Numbered from the stretch's first letter, positions 1 through 9,190 are shown. The stretch: DNA of 64,000 bases from Planctomycetota bacterium (GCA_002686265.1 NZBA01000035.1:248001-312000); one strand, 5' to 3'. Notes: generated by a model from the letters alone, not told the origin. Translations and numbers: made by a program.

Positions 1-1200
1 CCCGCTCAGGGAGCGGAGACGGCGGATAGACCCGCCGGCGAGCACGACCCAGGCAGCCCGGCCCCCGACGGGACGCCGCTCTACGTCCACCTCCCTTTCT
101 GCGTCGCCCTCTGCCACTACTGCGACTTCTTCTCGGTCACCGCCAAGGGGCAGGACATCGACGGTACCGTCGAAGCGCTGCTCACCGAGGCCCGCCTGCG
201 CGCCCCGGCCTCGCCGCGCACGGTCTATCTCGGTGGCGGCACGCCCTCCCTGCTCAGCTCGGCCCAGCTCCAGCGCCTGCTGGACGGCCTCGACGACTGC
301 TGCGGTTTCCGAACGTCCGCGCGCGAGGTGACCGCGGAGTGCAACCCCGAGAGCCTCGACGCCGCCAAGGCGGAGGGCCTGCTCGCCGGCGGGGTGACGC
401 GCCTGTCGGTCGGCATCCAGAGCCTGCGCGCCGAGGTCCTCGCCGAGTTCGGGCGCGTCCACAACGCCCGCGAAGGACTCGCCGCCATGGACGCCGCCCG
501 CGAGGCGGGCTGTGAGAACCTCAGCGTGGACTTGATCTACGCCGCCCCCGGCCAAGACGCGCGGCGCTGGCGCGAAGACCTCGAACGCGTGCTCGAGAGC
601 GGCCCAGAGCACCTCTCGGCCTACAACCTCGCCTTCGAGGAGCAGACGCCCTTCGCCCGGCGGCTCGAGCGGGGCGAGCTCGTCGCCCAACCCGAGGAAG
701 TCGAGCTGGAGCTGTTCTGGACCACCCGCGAGCGGTGCGCCGCCGCGGGACTCGTGGCCTACGAGATCTCCAACTACGCCGCCTCCACACACCGCTGCCT
801 CCACAACCTCAGCTACTGGGAAAACGGCCCCTACGTGGGACTCGGCCCCTCCGCCGTCAGCCATGTCGATCGCACGCGCTTCGGCAATCCGCGCGCGCTC
901 GACCCCTGGAGAACGGCCCTGGCCGAGGGGCGGCCGGCGGCCCAGTGGAGCGAGCGGTTGGGGACCGAGGAACGGCTGGGCGAGACTTGGTGGCTGGGCC
1001 TGCGCACCGCCGAAGGGGTCGATCCCGAAGCCGCGCGGCGCACGGCCGGGCACAGCGAGGCGCCCGATCCGGCCCTGGCCCTCGCCAGAGCCCTGAGCGC
1101 CGAGGGCCTCATCGAGGAGCGCGGCGGGCGCATGCGTCTGAGCGAGCGGGGCCTTCCCGTGGCGGACGGCGTGGCCGCGCGCTTTCTGGGCGGGTTCTAG
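1..1200 (+). CDS. hemW: Radical SAM HemW-like protein, 5' end missing
   Basis: The frame is open from the first base of the window, with no in-frame ATG or GTG before the conserved start of the domain, so the N-terminus lies upstream. Positions 85-144 encode LYVHLPFC followed by the radical SAM signature CVALCHYC (CX3CX2C), which binds a 4Fe-4S cluster and S-adenosylmethionine. YLGGGTPSLL and the VGIQSL segment follow in the order typical of the HemN/HemW family. The C-terminus has the winged-helix-like tail of HemW. HemW is a heme chaperone that delivers heme to respiratory proteins; it is not the true coproporphyrinogen oxidase HemN. The TAG stop is part of the CTAG end of a dispersed repeat. 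Confidence 0.9.
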   Translation, partial: PAQGAETADRPAGEHDPGSPAPDGTPLYVHLPFCVALCHYCDFFSVTAKGQDIDGTVEALLTEARLRAPASPRTVYLGGGTPSLLSSAQLQRLLDGLDDCCGFRTSAREVTAECNPESLDAAKAEGLLAGGVTRLSVGIQSLRAEVLAEFGRVHNAREGLAAMDAAREAGCENLSVDLIYAAPGQDARRWREDLERVLESGPEHLSAYNLAFEEQTPFARRLERGELVAQPEEVELELFWTTRERCAAAGLVAYEISNYAASTHRCLHNLSYWENGPYVGLGPSAVSHVDRTRFGNPRALDPWRTALAEGRPAAQWSERLGTEERLGETWWLGLRTAEGVDPEAARRTAGHSEAPDPALALARALSAEGLIEERGGRMRLSERGLPVADGVAARFLGGF

Positions 1201-1375
1201 AGGCCCGTTGAAGAGCGCCCTGCTCCCACTTCGCCCTCTCCGCCGCTGCGGCGTCGGGCTTGCCGATCCGTGCTCGGCGGCCCTGCAGAGCCGCCCGCGC
1301 CGGCTCGACTTCGCCCTCCTTGCAGCGCCGAAGATGGCTTTGTCTCGCCACGGCCCTTTTTCAACTGGCTGCTAG
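1197..1375 (+). repeat. Dispersed MITE-like repeat, copy A (179 bp, full length)
   Basis: The element begins with CTAG, which contains the hemW stop codon, and ends with GGCTGCTAG. The ends are imperfect inverted repeats (CTAGNNGCCCGTTGAAGA at the left; the complement of the right end starts CTAGCAGCCAGTTGAAAAA). Inside are two copies of CGACTTCGCCCTC-like sequence and a GATCCGTGCTCG box. Copies at 18908, 28344 and 29890 match along their length. It fills most of the gap between hemW and the DUF502 gene. Confidence 0.85.
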
Positions 1376-1400
1376 GTATCATCCGGCACACGAGCGCCCC

Positions 1401-2375
1401 ATGGACCAGCCCGAGTCTCGCAAGCAACGCAGGAAGAGGTCCGCCACACACCGCGCGCAGCGCAAGAAGAGCTTCTTCCTGCGCGGCGTGGTGACCGTGC
1501 TGCCCGCGGTCCTGACGCTCTTCATCCTGGTGACCGTCGTGCAGTTCGCCAAGAGCTACGTCACCACGCCCATCAACACCGTCATCTACTGGTGCCTGGA
1601 AGGGAACGGCCTGGGTTGGAAAGTGCTGCGCTCGGTCGGGATCGACCCCTTGAGCGACGAGTTCCTCAATCCCGAGACCTTGCCGGTCGAGCTGCGCAGT
1701 CAGCTCGACCGCACCGGCCTCGGCAGCCCCGCGTTCCGCAACGGGCTCGCCGCGCTGCACGAGGCGAGGAGCACCGCGCTGCGCGACCTCGACGCCCTCG
1801 CCATCCACCCCGAGAAGCTGCGCGACGCGGTCAAGGGAGTCGTACACCCCATGATCGGGGTCTTCTTCTCCCTGCTCTTGGTGTTGACCGCCGGCTACCT
1901 GGCATCGGGCTTCTTCGGGCGACGCATGATTTCGGGCATCGACCGCGCCATGCAGCAGGTGCCGGTGATCCGCTCCGTCTATCCCTACGCCAAGCAGCTC
2001 GTGGAGTTCTTCCTCTCCGATACCGAGATGGAGTTCGACACGGTCGTGGCCGCTCCCTACCCGTCCGAAGGCGTTTGGGCCATCGCGTTCGTCACCAGCG
2101 AGGGACTCAAGTCCGTCCACGAACACCTCGGCGGGCGCTACGTGAGCTGCTTCGTCCCGACCTCACCCATGCCCATGACCGGCTTCACGGTCTTCATCGA
2201 AGCCCGGCGCCTGATCCCCCTGCCGATCAGCGTCGAGGAGGCCCTGCGCACGACGGTCTCGGCAGGGGGGCTCATCCCGACCAGCGAGATGATCGACCAG
2301 CTCGAGGCCGGCCTCCCCGACGCCCCCCGCCAGGAAGGGCGCCAGGCGGCGGCCAGTCCCGAGGAGAGCGCGTGA
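1401..2375 (+). CDS. DUF502 family integral membrane protein
   Basis: A 324-residue protein. The basic N-terminus (MDQPESRKQRRKR) is followed by a membrane helix at about residues 29-52 and a second at about 148-170. The C-terminal region contains SVYPYAKQLVEFF and a GFTVFIEARRLIPLPISVEEAL segment, which match the DUF502 family of membrane proteins. Biochemical function is unknown in the family. An upstream in-frame start at 1260 would lie inside the repeat, so the ATG at 1401 is preferred. The stop overlaps the GTG start of pyrF (GTGA), which suggests translational coupling. Confidence 0.8.
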   Translation: MDQPESRKQRRKRSATHRAQRKKSFFLRGVVTVLPAVLTLFILVTVVQFAKSYVTTPINTVIYWCLEGNGLGWKVLRSVGIDPLSDEFLNPETLPVELRSQLDRTGLGSPAFRNGLAALHEARSTALRDLDALAIHPEKLRDAVKGVVHPMIGVFFSLLLVLTAGYLASGFFGRRMISGIDRAMQQVPVIRSVYPYAKQLVEFFLSDTEMEFDTVVAAPYPSEGVWAIAFVTSEGLKSVHEHLGGRYVSCFVPTSPMPMTGFTVFIEARRLIPLPISVEEALRTTVSAGGLIPTSEMIDQLEAGLPDAPRQEGRQAAASPEESA

Positions 2376-3277
2376 ACTTCGCCGACCGCCTACAAGCCGC
2401 CGTCGCCCAGAAGGACAGTCCCTGCGTCCTCGGCCTCGACGCGCACCTCGACCTGCTGCCCGAGGCCTTCGCAGTCGCGCGCGATCCGAAGGCCGCCCGC
2501 AGCGAGCGCGCCGCCGCCGTGGCCGAGTTCCTCTGCCAACTGATCGACCTCGCCGCTGACCGGGTGGCCGTGGTCAAGCCGCAGTCCGCCTTCTTCGAGC
2601 TCTTCGGCGCTGACGGCGCGGAAGCCTGGGAGAAGGTCGTGGCCCACGCCCACGACGCGGGGCTCCTGGTGATCGGCGACGTCAAGCGCGGGGACATCGC
2701 CTCTACCGCCGCCGCCTACGCCACGGCCTTGCTCGAGGGGCCCGGCGAGGCTCCCGACCACCGCCTGTGCGACGCCGTCACGGTCAACGCCTTCCTCGGA
2801 CACGACTCGATCGAGCCCTTCCTGGAGGTCTGTCGCCGGGCAGGGCGCGGGATCTTCGTGCTCGTGCGCACCTCCAACCCCGGCAGCGAGGACTTCCAGA
2901 CCTTCGGCGAGCCCAGCCTCTCCCACCGGCTGGCCCTGGCCACCCACCGCTGGGGCTGGGACCTGCGCGGGGAATGCGGGCTCTCGGCGGTCGGCGCAGT
3001 GGTCGGCGCGACGCACCCCCGGATCCTGGGCGAGATGCGCGAGCTGATGCCCCACACACCCTTCCTGCTGCCCGGATTCGGCGCTCAAGGCGCCCGACCG
3101 GCCGACGTCCTAGGCGCCTTCACCTCCCGCGAGGGCGCCGCTCTCGTCTCGTCCTCGCGGGGTGTCGCCTTCGCCTACCGCCAGAAAGCGAACGTCGGAC
3201 GGCACTGGAGGGATGCGGCCTCCGACGCGCTCGACGCCATGGTCGGCGGCGTGCGCGATGCTCTCACGTCGCGCTGA
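2372..3277 (+). CDS. pyrF: Orotidine 5'-phosphate decarboxylase (type 2)
   Basis: A 301-residue enzyme that decarboxylates OMP to UMP, the last step of de novo pyrimidine synthesis. Motifs seen: LGLDAHLD near the N-terminus, VAVVKPQSAFFE, the catalytic DVKRGDI segment supplying the Asp-Lys-Asp residues, and a C-terminal LLPGFGAQGA phosphate-binding loop. Length and motifs fit the longer type 2 family rather than the E. coli type. The start is GTG overlapping the previous stop. A longer open frame upstream in the same phase is only the shadow of the DUF502 gene. Confidence 0.93.
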   Translation: MNFADRLQAAVAQKDSPCVLGLDAHLDLLPEAFAVARDPKAARSERAAAVAEFLCQLIDLAADRVAVVKPQSAFFELFGADGAEAWEKVVAHAHDAGLLVIGDVKRGDIASTAAAYATALLEGPGEAPDHRLCDAVTVNAFLGHDSIEPFLEVCRRAGRGIFVLVRTSNPGSEDFQTFGEPSLSHRLALATHRWGWDLRGECGLSAVGAVVGATHPRILGEMRELMPHTPFLLPGFGAQGARPADVLGAFTSREGAALVSSSRGVAFAYRQKANVGRHWRDAASDALDAMVGGVRDALTSR

Positions 3278-3282
3278 AACCG

Positions 3283-4881
3283 ATGGCGGAACGCTTCGCC
3301 TTTCTACCCGCGGATCTGTCAGGAGCACTCACGCCCCTCGCTCGCGCCGCCCTGTCCCACGCCCACGCCCTGCCCGGCGTGCGCCTGCCGCGCTCGGCGG
3401 CCGAATGCGAGAGCCCAGCCGGAGCTTGGGATGCCGAGCTGCGTGCCGAGCTCTCCGCCGCCCTGCTCGATCCCCTCGCGCGCCTCGAGCCGCACGGGGC
3501 CGTGCTCGAGCGCGCCCGCGCCCTCGCCCGACCCCAGACCCTGTGCGTCGTCGCCGCGGCACACCCAGGCCTGCTCGGCGGGCCACTCGCCTCCCTCTGG
3601 CAAGGCCTCGCCTGCGTGCGCCTCGCCCGCACCATCGCCGATTGCCTCGGCGTCGAGGTCGTGCCGATCCTCTTCAACCGAGCCGACGAGCGAGTCCTCG
3701 CGCCAGCCCACATCCTCAACTGCCAGCTCGACCCTCAGCGCGTCGGTCTGTCGGCCCTCGATGAGGGCCGCCGCGCTCTCGGCACGCTGGTCATCGACGA
3801 GGAGCGCCACCGCACCGCGGCTCTGCGCAGCGCCCTCGTCCAACTCCACGGGGGCGCGGCACACCTCGAGCAAGCCCTCGACCTCTTCCTACCACGCCCC
3901 GGGGAGAGCCCGGCGAGGGCCGCCACCCGTTCCTTGCTGGCCCTCGCCGGCCCTCTCGGCCTGCTCGTGGCGGAACCGGACTGGCTGCGCCCGCAGCTCA
4001 CCGCGGCCCTGGTGCGGATCGTCGGCACGGCCCCGCCCGACGCCCTCGCCGCCGGCGCCGACAACTTGGGCCGACTCGACCCCGCCGCCGCCCTCCGAGC
4101 GCAAGCCCTCCCCGCCCTCGTGCACTTCGCTCCCGGCGGGGCGCGCGAACTACTCCCCGGAGGCGAGGGGTTTCGCTTCGAGGGCGAATCGGGCTCCCGC
4201 CGCGGAGCAGAGGTGGCGGCGGCCATCGTCGGCGCGCCGACGGCCTGGGCCGCGGGAGCGCGGCTCGAACACCTCGCCCTCGACCTCGTCCTGCCGTGCG
4301 TCTGCGAGCTGGGAAACGCCGACGCCCTGGCGGCAAGGGCGGCCGCGGCGCCCCTGCGCACGGCCCTCGGCCTCGCCCCCGGCCCCTTCGTTCTGCGCGG
4401 CGAGGTGAGCGTCGTCGACGCCGCCTGCGAGCGCTCCCTCGCGGCTTGCTCCCTGGAGGTCGCCGACGTGCTCGGCGGCAGCGCCCCGCCCTCCTCCGCC
4501 GCCCTCCCCCCGCAGGTGGTCGAGGCCCTGCGCACGCTCGGCTCCCAGGCGGGCGCCTCCCTGCGCGGCCTGCGCCCCGAGCTGGCTGAGATCGACCGCG
4601 GCCTCGCCACACGCCTGCGGCGCGTCGCCGGACAGGTCGAGAACCTCGTGGGGGCGCTCGCCGAGCGCGCCGAGCGCGTCCATCACAACCGCGCGGGGAC
4701 CCGCCGCCGCCACCTGCGGCGAGCCAACGGCGCCCTGCGCCCCGCGGGGAAGCCGCAGGAGGAGGTGCTCGCGCCCTTCTCCCTGGTCGCACGCCACGGC
4801 CGCGGCTGGGTCGAGCCCCTCGCCGGAGCTCTCGCCTCCTTCGGAGCCGAACACCTCGTCTGGCACCTCGGCACCCCTTGA
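3283..4881 (+). CDS. bshC: BshC-like putative bacillithiol cysteine ligase
   Basis: A 532-residue protein of the usual BshC length. The segment AAHPGLLGGPLASLWQGL, then ARTIADCLGVEVVPILF, matches the N-terminal Rossmann-like core of BshC, which canonically reads GHQPxLFGGP; here Gln is Ala-His-Pro, so it is divergent. LGLLVAEPDW corresponds to the family's LGLVxxDPSD. The C-terminus is a predicted coiled coil ending with LRRANGALRPAGKPQEEVLAPF, like the family's lfPxGxLQER segment (leading residues only). BshC adds cysteine to GlcN-malate to complete bacillithiol. bshA and bshB are not in the window. The start is 5 bp after the pyrF stop. Confidence 0.72.
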   Translation: MAERFAFLPADLSGALTPLARAALSHAHALPGVRLPRSAAECESPAGAWDAELRAELSAALLDPLARLEPHGAVLERARALARPQTLCVVAAAHPGLLGGPLASLWQGLACVRLARTIADCLGVEVVPILFNRADERVLAPAHILNCQLDPQRVGLSALDEGRRALGTLVIDEERHRTAALRSALVQLHGGAAHLEQALDLFLPRPGESPARAATRSLLALAGPLGLLVAEPDWLRPQLTAALVRIVGTAPPDALAAGADNLGRLDPAAALRAQALPALVHFAPGGARELLPGGEGFRFEGESGSRRGAEVAAAIVGAPTAWAAGARLEHLALDLVLPCVCELGNADALAARAAAAPLRTALGLAPGPFVLRGEVSVVDAACERSLAACSLEVADVLGGSAPPSSAALPPQVVEALRTLGSQAGASLRGLRPELAEIDRGLATRLRRVAGQVENLVGALAERAERVHHNRAGTRRRHLRRANGALRPAGKPQEEVLAPFSLVARHGRGWVEPLAGALASFGAEHLVWHLGTP

Positions 4882-4983
4882 GCGACCGCCGTGCAGGGCC
4901 GTCGAACATGGATCGACGAGCCCGACGGCGCAAAGGCGGAGAGTGCGAAGTCGGAGCAGGGCGTTTCCCAGCGGGCGGCTGGG
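4875..4983 (-). repeat. Dispersed repeat, copy B (about 109 bp, internally deleted)
   Basis: Read on the minus strand from 4983, the sequence runs CCAGCCGCCCGCTGGGAAACG, then CTCCGACTTCGCACTCTCCG and GTCGATCCATGTTCGACGG, in the same order as the full copies. About 70 bp of the right half seem to be missing, and the CTAG end has become CCAG. The right boundary, near the stop codon of the BshC-like gene, is approximate. Confidence 0.65.
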
Positions 4984-5066
4984 GCGATTGCACGGTCTGG
5001 GGGAACACTCCGCGGGGAGTTGGGCTAGCCTAGGACGCCCGACGCCCGGCGGAGATCGGGACAGGA

Positions 5067-6032
5067 ATGCGGCTCATCGCGGTCATCAACCAGAAGGGAG
5101 GCGTGGGCAAGACCACGACCTGTGTCAACCTCGGCGCGGCCCTCGCCGAGAGCGGCCGCCGCGTGTGCCTGGTCGACATGGACCCCCAGGCCAACCTGAG
5201 CCTGCACCTCGGCCGGGAGATCGACGGCGGCGAACCCTCGATCTACAGCGTGCTGCTCGGCCAGACGGACTTCGCACAAGCCCTGCGCCCGACCGGCACG
5301 CCCGGCCTCTCGGTCGTAGCGAGCAACATCGACCTCTCCGGCGCCGAGGTCGAGCTCGCCAGCGCGATCGGCCGCGAGACGCTGGTGCGTGACGCCGTCG
5401 CCGCTTGGGAACAGGAGCACCGCGAGCGCACCGCGCAGGCGCCCGCCGACTACCTGATCTTCGACTGCCCCCCGAGCCTGGGCCTGCTCTCGGTCAACGC
5501 CCTCGCCGCGGCACGCGAGGTCTTGATCACGGTCCAAACCGAGTACCTCGCCCTGATGGGCATGAGCAAGCTGTTGGAGGTCGTGCAGCTCATCCGCCGC
5601 CGACTCAACCCACAACTGACGGTGACCGGCATCGTCGCCTGTCTCTACGACAGCCGCCTGCGCCTCGCGCGCGAGGTGCTCGGAGAGGTGCGGCGCTTCT
5701 TCCCCGGCCAAGTCTTCGCCCAGTGCGTGCGCAGCAACGTCAAGCTCGCCGAGGCTCCAAGCCACGGCATGACGATTCTCGAGTATGCCAAGAGCTCGAA
5801 CGGAGCCCGCGACTACCGCGCCCTAGCCGCCGAACTCATAGCCCAGGAAGGCATGAGCGGCGAGAGCGAACCCGCGGAGGAAGACCTGCCCACGAGGATC
5901 CTGCGCGCGGCGCCGGCGCCCGTATCCGGGCAGTCGCAGGAGAAGGGGAGCGCCCTCGACATCGAGCTGCGCGCCCTCGGGGGCGTCCGCGCCGTGCGCA
6001 CGGCGCGCGACGGCGCCGCTCGGGACACCTGA
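5067..6032 (+). CDS. parA: ParA/Soj-type chromosome partition ATPase
   Basis: A 321-residue P-loop ATPase. The deviant Walker A is at residues 9-17 (QKGGVGKTT), followed by DMDPQANLS and FDCPPSLGLLSVNAL. ParA ATPases bind DNA and, with ParB-parS, segregate origins. The core ends near residue 260; about 60 more residues form a low-complexity tail not typical of the family. No parB is present in the window, and I found no parS-like TGTTTCACGTGAAACA sequence. The position next to dnaA agrees with a chromosomal rather than plasmid role. The weak ribosome site GACAGGA sits just before the ATG. Confidence 0.9.
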   Translation: MRLIAVINQKGGVGKTTTCVNLGAALAESGRRVCLVDMDPQANLSLHLGREIDGGEPSIYSVLLGQTDFAQALRPTGTPGLSVVASNIDLSGAEVELASAIGRETLVRDAVAAWEQEHRERTAQAPADYLIFDCPPSLGLLSVNALAAAREVLITVQTEYLALMGMSKLLEVVQLIRRRLNPQLTVTGIVACLYDSRLRLAREVLGEVRRFFPGQVFAQCVRSNVKLAEAPSHGMTILEYAKSSNGARDYRALAAELIAQEGMSGESEPAEEDLPTRILRAAPAPVSGQSQEKGSALDIELRALGGVRAVRTARDGAARDT

Positions 6033-6045
6033 GAGACGACGCGCC

Positions 6046-7230
6046 ATGAAGGGGCCGGTCTACCTCGACCACAACGCGACAACGCCCCTTAGGAGTGAGG
6101 TGCGCGAGCGCCTCCTGGCCGAGCTCGATGCCCTCGGAGGCAACCCCTCGAGCGTCCACTCAGCCGGACGCCGGGCACGGGCGGTCGTGGACGCGGCCCG
6201 CGCGCGCGTCGCCGCCGCCCTCGGCGTGGCCGAGCAGGAGTGCGTGTTCACCTCCGGCGGAACCGAAGCCAATAACCTCGCCCTCTTCGGCGCCCTGCGC
6301 CGACACGCCCCGCCGGCCGGCCTGGTCACCAGCGCCATCGAACACTCCTCGGTCCTCGAACCCGCCGCCCAACTCGAACAGGAAGGGTTCGCGGTGTGCC
6401 GCATCGCCCCCGACCGCGAAGGGCGCCTGGCGGCCCAAGCCGTGCTCGAGGCCGCCGCCGACCCCGCCTGCCGCTTGGTGTCGATCATGGCCGCCAACAA
6501 CGAAGTGGGCAGCACGGCACCCCTGGGCGTGATCGGCGCCGGCCTGCGCGCCGCCACCGGTGGCCACCGGCCCTTGCTGCACACCGACGCCTCCCAGGCT
6601 CTCGGGCGCCTGCCAGTCGACCTCGCCGGCTGGGGCGTAGACCTGGCCTCGTTCTCCGCCCACAAGATCGGAGGGCCCCTCGGCGTGGGCCTGCTCGTCC
6701 GCCGCCGCGGCGCCCCGCTCGCCCCGCTCCTGGCCGGTGGCGGTCAGGAGGCCGGCCTGCGCGCGGGGACCGAGAACGCGCCCGCCCTCTCGGCCGCCGC
6801 CCTAGCCGTGGAGCTCGCCGTGAACGACCTGGACACCTACCGCGAGCGCGTCGGAAAGCAGACCGCCGCCCTTTGGGCGCTCCTGGCCGAAGCCGTGCCC
6901 GGAACGCGCCTCTTGGGGCCCGCAATCAACGCCCCCGACCGCCTACCCAACCCCCTCGCCGTGCTCCTCCCCGGCGCCCGACGACAACTGCTCGTGGCCC
7001 GCCTCGACCTCGAGGGCGTCGCGGTGAGCGCGGGATCGGCCTGCGCCAGCGGGTCCATCGAACCCTCCCACGTCCTGACCGCGATGGGCTGCACCGAAGA
7101 CGAAGCGCGCGGCGCCCTGCGCATCTCCCTCGGACGGGAGACTTCGCCCGAACAGACGCGGAGGGCCGTGGACATCCTGAGGAGAACCGCCGCCGCGCCC
7201 ACCCCTACCCAAGAAGCAAGGCCGCAGTGA
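6046..7230 (+). CDS. Cysteine desulfurase (NifS/IscS family)
   Basis: A 394-residue PLP enzyme that takes sulfur from cysteine for Fe-S clusters or tRNA thiolation. Seen: YLDHNATTPL at the N-terminus, TSGGTEANNLAL, IEHSS, HTDASQALG, the PLP lysine in SFSAHKIGGPLGVG, and the catalytic cysteine loop in SAGSACASGS. The gene starts 13 bp after parA and is probably in the same transcript. No iscU, mnmA or other partner is adjacent, so whether it serves Fe-S assembly or tRNA thiolation cannot be told. Confidence 0.93.
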   Translation: MKGPVYLDHNATTPLRSEVRERLLAELDALGGNPSSVHSAGRRARAVVDAARARVAAALGVAEQECVFTSGGTEANNLALFGALRRHAPPAGLVTSAIEHSSVLEPAAQLEQEGFAVCRIAPDREGRLAAQAVLEAAADPACRLVSIMAANNEVGSTAPLGVIGAGLRAATGGHRPLLHTDASQALGRLPVDLAGWGVDLASFSAHKIGGPLGVGLLVRRRGAPLAPLLAGGGQEAGLRAGTENAPALSAAALAVELAVNDLDTYRERVGKQTAALWALLAEAVPGTRLLGPAINAPDRLPNPLAVLLPGARRQLLVARLDLEGVAVSAGSACASGSIEPSHVLTAMGCTEDEARGALRISLGRETSPEQTRRAVDILRRTAAAPTPTQEARPQ

Positions 7231-7486
7231 ACGGCCGGCCAAGACTTTGCCGCCCCTGTCGTTGACCTCGCTCGCCGTCGGCTCTCTAATGTTCTCGCCC
7301 CCATCGTCGTGCCGCGAGCGGCGCGCAAGCCTCCCGCGCGCCCCCCGCGCGCGAGCCTCCCTCCGCTCCCGCCCGCGGCCCTGCGACCTGCGCCTCGCTC
7401 GCGGCTCCTTGCTAAACCCCGCGACACCCGCCCGCCCTCGCCGGGGCCGCGGGCGTCGGCACACTGCCCCCGAGAGTGACCTGCAC

Positions 7487-7590
7487 GCGGTACCGATCGA
7501 AGGCGGTACAGATCGAGTGCGGTGCCGAGCCGATCGAGCCTTGGCCGCTTCAGTCCTGTCCGTTCCAGAAACCCTGTCCGTTCCAGAAAC
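7487..7590. promoter_or_regulatory. Two tandem repeat sets upstream of dnaA
   Basis: The 412-bp gap 7231-7642 has no convincing gene. It holds GCGGTACCGATCGA (7487-7500), GCGGTACAGATCGA (7503-7516) and a looser third copy, GCGGTGCCGAGCCGATCGA (7519-7537); the first two are 16 bp apart. Next come two perfect back-to-back 18-bp copies of CCTGTCCGTTCCAGAAAC (7555-7572 and 7573-7590). The array ends 52 bp before the dnaA start. The repeats are seen directly; a role as operator or initiator-binding sites is inference. Confidence 0.6.
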
Positions 7591-7642
7591 GCCTCAAGAC
7601 CCGCACGAAAACGCCCACACGAGGGCAGAAGGAGCACCAGAG

Positions 7643-9190
7643 GTGCCGAACACGGGGGACAACGCAAACCACAGCAGCGCGCCCGAGACGCGCCGGGAGG
7701 ACGAGGAGAAGCCCGCCGGCACGGACGAGCTGGAGGCCTCTACCGTGAACGCCGCCGGCCCCGACGCGGCCGCGCGCGCGGCCTGGGAGAGAGTCCTGGC
7801 GGCTCTGCGCGAAACCGTGCAGCGCGAGCAGTTCGAGACCTGGTTCCGGCGCTCGGCACTGGTGCGCTGCGACGCCGAGGAACTCGTCATCGCCGTGCAG
7901 AACGGCTTCTCGCGGGACTGGATGCGCAGCTACTACCAGACTGCCCTCGAGAGCGCGGCACGCACAGCCCTCGCAGGCCCCCGCCGAGTCCTGATCGAGG
8001 TCGACCCCGAGCGCGTTCTGGCGGACGCGCCGCCCACCCCCGCCGGGGCCTCCGCCCTCGAGCCGTCCACCGCCAACGGAGCGGCCCCGCCCCCCTCCAC
8101 CGCCGCCGGCGGCCCGCGGCCCCTGGCCACCCTGAGGGCCGACCGGCTGGTGCAAGGCAGCGACATTGGCCTCAATCCCAAGTACACCTTCGAGAACTTC
8201 GTCGTCGGCCCGTGCAATCGCTTCGCCCACGCCGCGGCCATGGGAACCGCGGAGTCGCCCGGCAAGGCCTACAACCCGCTCTTCCTGCACGGGAACGTCG
8301 GGCTGGGCAAGACGCACCTGCTGCAGTCGACCTGCCACGCGATGCTCGAGACCTGGGACGACTTCCGGATTCTCTTCTTGAGCTGCGAGACCTTCGTCAA
8401 CCACTTCATCGGCGCCCTAGAGAACGGCGACATCCAGAAGTTCCGCAACAAGTACCGAAACGTCGACGTCCTGGTCGTGGACGACATCCACCTCCTCGCG
8501 AACAAGGAACGCACCCAGGAGGAGTTCTTCCACACCTTCAATACGCTCTACAACGCGGGGAAGCAGATCGTCCTCTCCTCGGACAGCCCCCCCAAGGACA
8601 TCCCGACCCTGCAAGAGCGGCTCGTCTCGCGCTTCAAGTGGGGGCTGGTGACCGAGATGGTCACGCCTTGCTACGAGACGCGCATGGCGATCCTCAAGCG
8701 CAAGAGCCGCGAACGGGGTCGGGAGCTGCCCGACGACGTGGCGCGCCTGCTCGCCGAGCGCATCGACACGAACATCCGCGAACTCGAAGGAGCCACGACC
8801 AAGCTGCTGGGCTACGCCAGCCTGAGCGGCGACCCGATCACCCCCGAACTCGCTCGCGAAGCCCTCGACGACATCTTCACCGTGCGCCGCGGCGAACCCA
8901 CCATGGAGGAGATCCTCTCGGTCGTCACCGCCCATTTCAGCGTCAAGGTGACCGACCTGCAGTCGCGCAAGCGGACCAACGCCGTGGCCTACCCACGCCA
9001 GATCGCCATGTACCTCGCCCGGAACATCACCCGCCACTCCCTCGAGGAGATCGGCGGCTACTTCGGAGGCCGCGACCACTCGACGGTCCTCTACGCAGTA
9101 GATAAGATCAGGCGCCTGTGCGCCGAGGACGAGGGCTGCCGTGAGGTAGTCGGCGGCCTGCTCGACGACCTGCGGGCACCGGCCCGTTGA
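7643..9190 (+). CDS. dnaA: Chromosomal replication initiator DnaA
   Basis: A 515-residue protein. Domain I (residues ~48-110) contains REQFETWFRRS; a Pro/Ala-rich domain II linker follows. The AAA+ domain has Walker A GNVGLGKTH (~217-225), Walker B VLVVDDIHLL (~275) and the sensor segment VLSSDSPPKDI. Domain IV ends with the DNA-binding helix-turn-helix GGYFGGRDHSTVLYAVDKI. The GTG at 7643 is chosen because AAGGAG (7629-7634) lies 8 bp upstream and the length is normal; longer open starts back to 7247 would run through the repeat arrays. Confidence 0.96.
   Translation: MPNTGDNANHSSAPETRREDEEKPAGTDELEASTVNAAGPDAAARAAWERVLAALRETVQREQFETWFRRSALVRCDAEELVIAVQNGFSRDWMRSYYQTALESAARTALAGPRRVLIEVDPERVLADAPPTPAGASALEPSTANGAAPPPSTAAGGPRPLATLRADRLVQGSDIGLNPKYTFENFVVGPCNRFAHAAAMGTAESPGKAYNPLFLHGNVGLGKTHLLQSTCHAMLETWDDFRILFLSCETFVNHFIGALENGDIQKFRNKYRNVDVLVVDDIHLLANKERTQEEFFHTFNTLYNAGKQIVLSSDSPPKDIPTLQERLVSRFKWGLVTEMVTPCYETRMAILKRKSRERGRELPDDVARLLAERIDTNIRELEGATTKLLGYASLSGDPITPELAREALDDIFTVRRGEPTMEEILSVVTAHFSVKVTDLQSRKRTNAVAYPRQIAMYLARNITRHSLEEIGGYFGGRDHSTVLYAVDKIRRLCAEDEGCREVVGGLLDDLRAPAR

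Noticed and set aside
2767-3282. A longer N-terminus for the BshC-like gene
   Set aside because: It overlaps pyrF in another frame and has no homology; the ATG at 3283 fits family length.
7247-7642. N-terminal extension of dnaA
   Set aside because: It would cover tandem repeats and is not DnaA-like; GTG 7643 has a good ribosome site.
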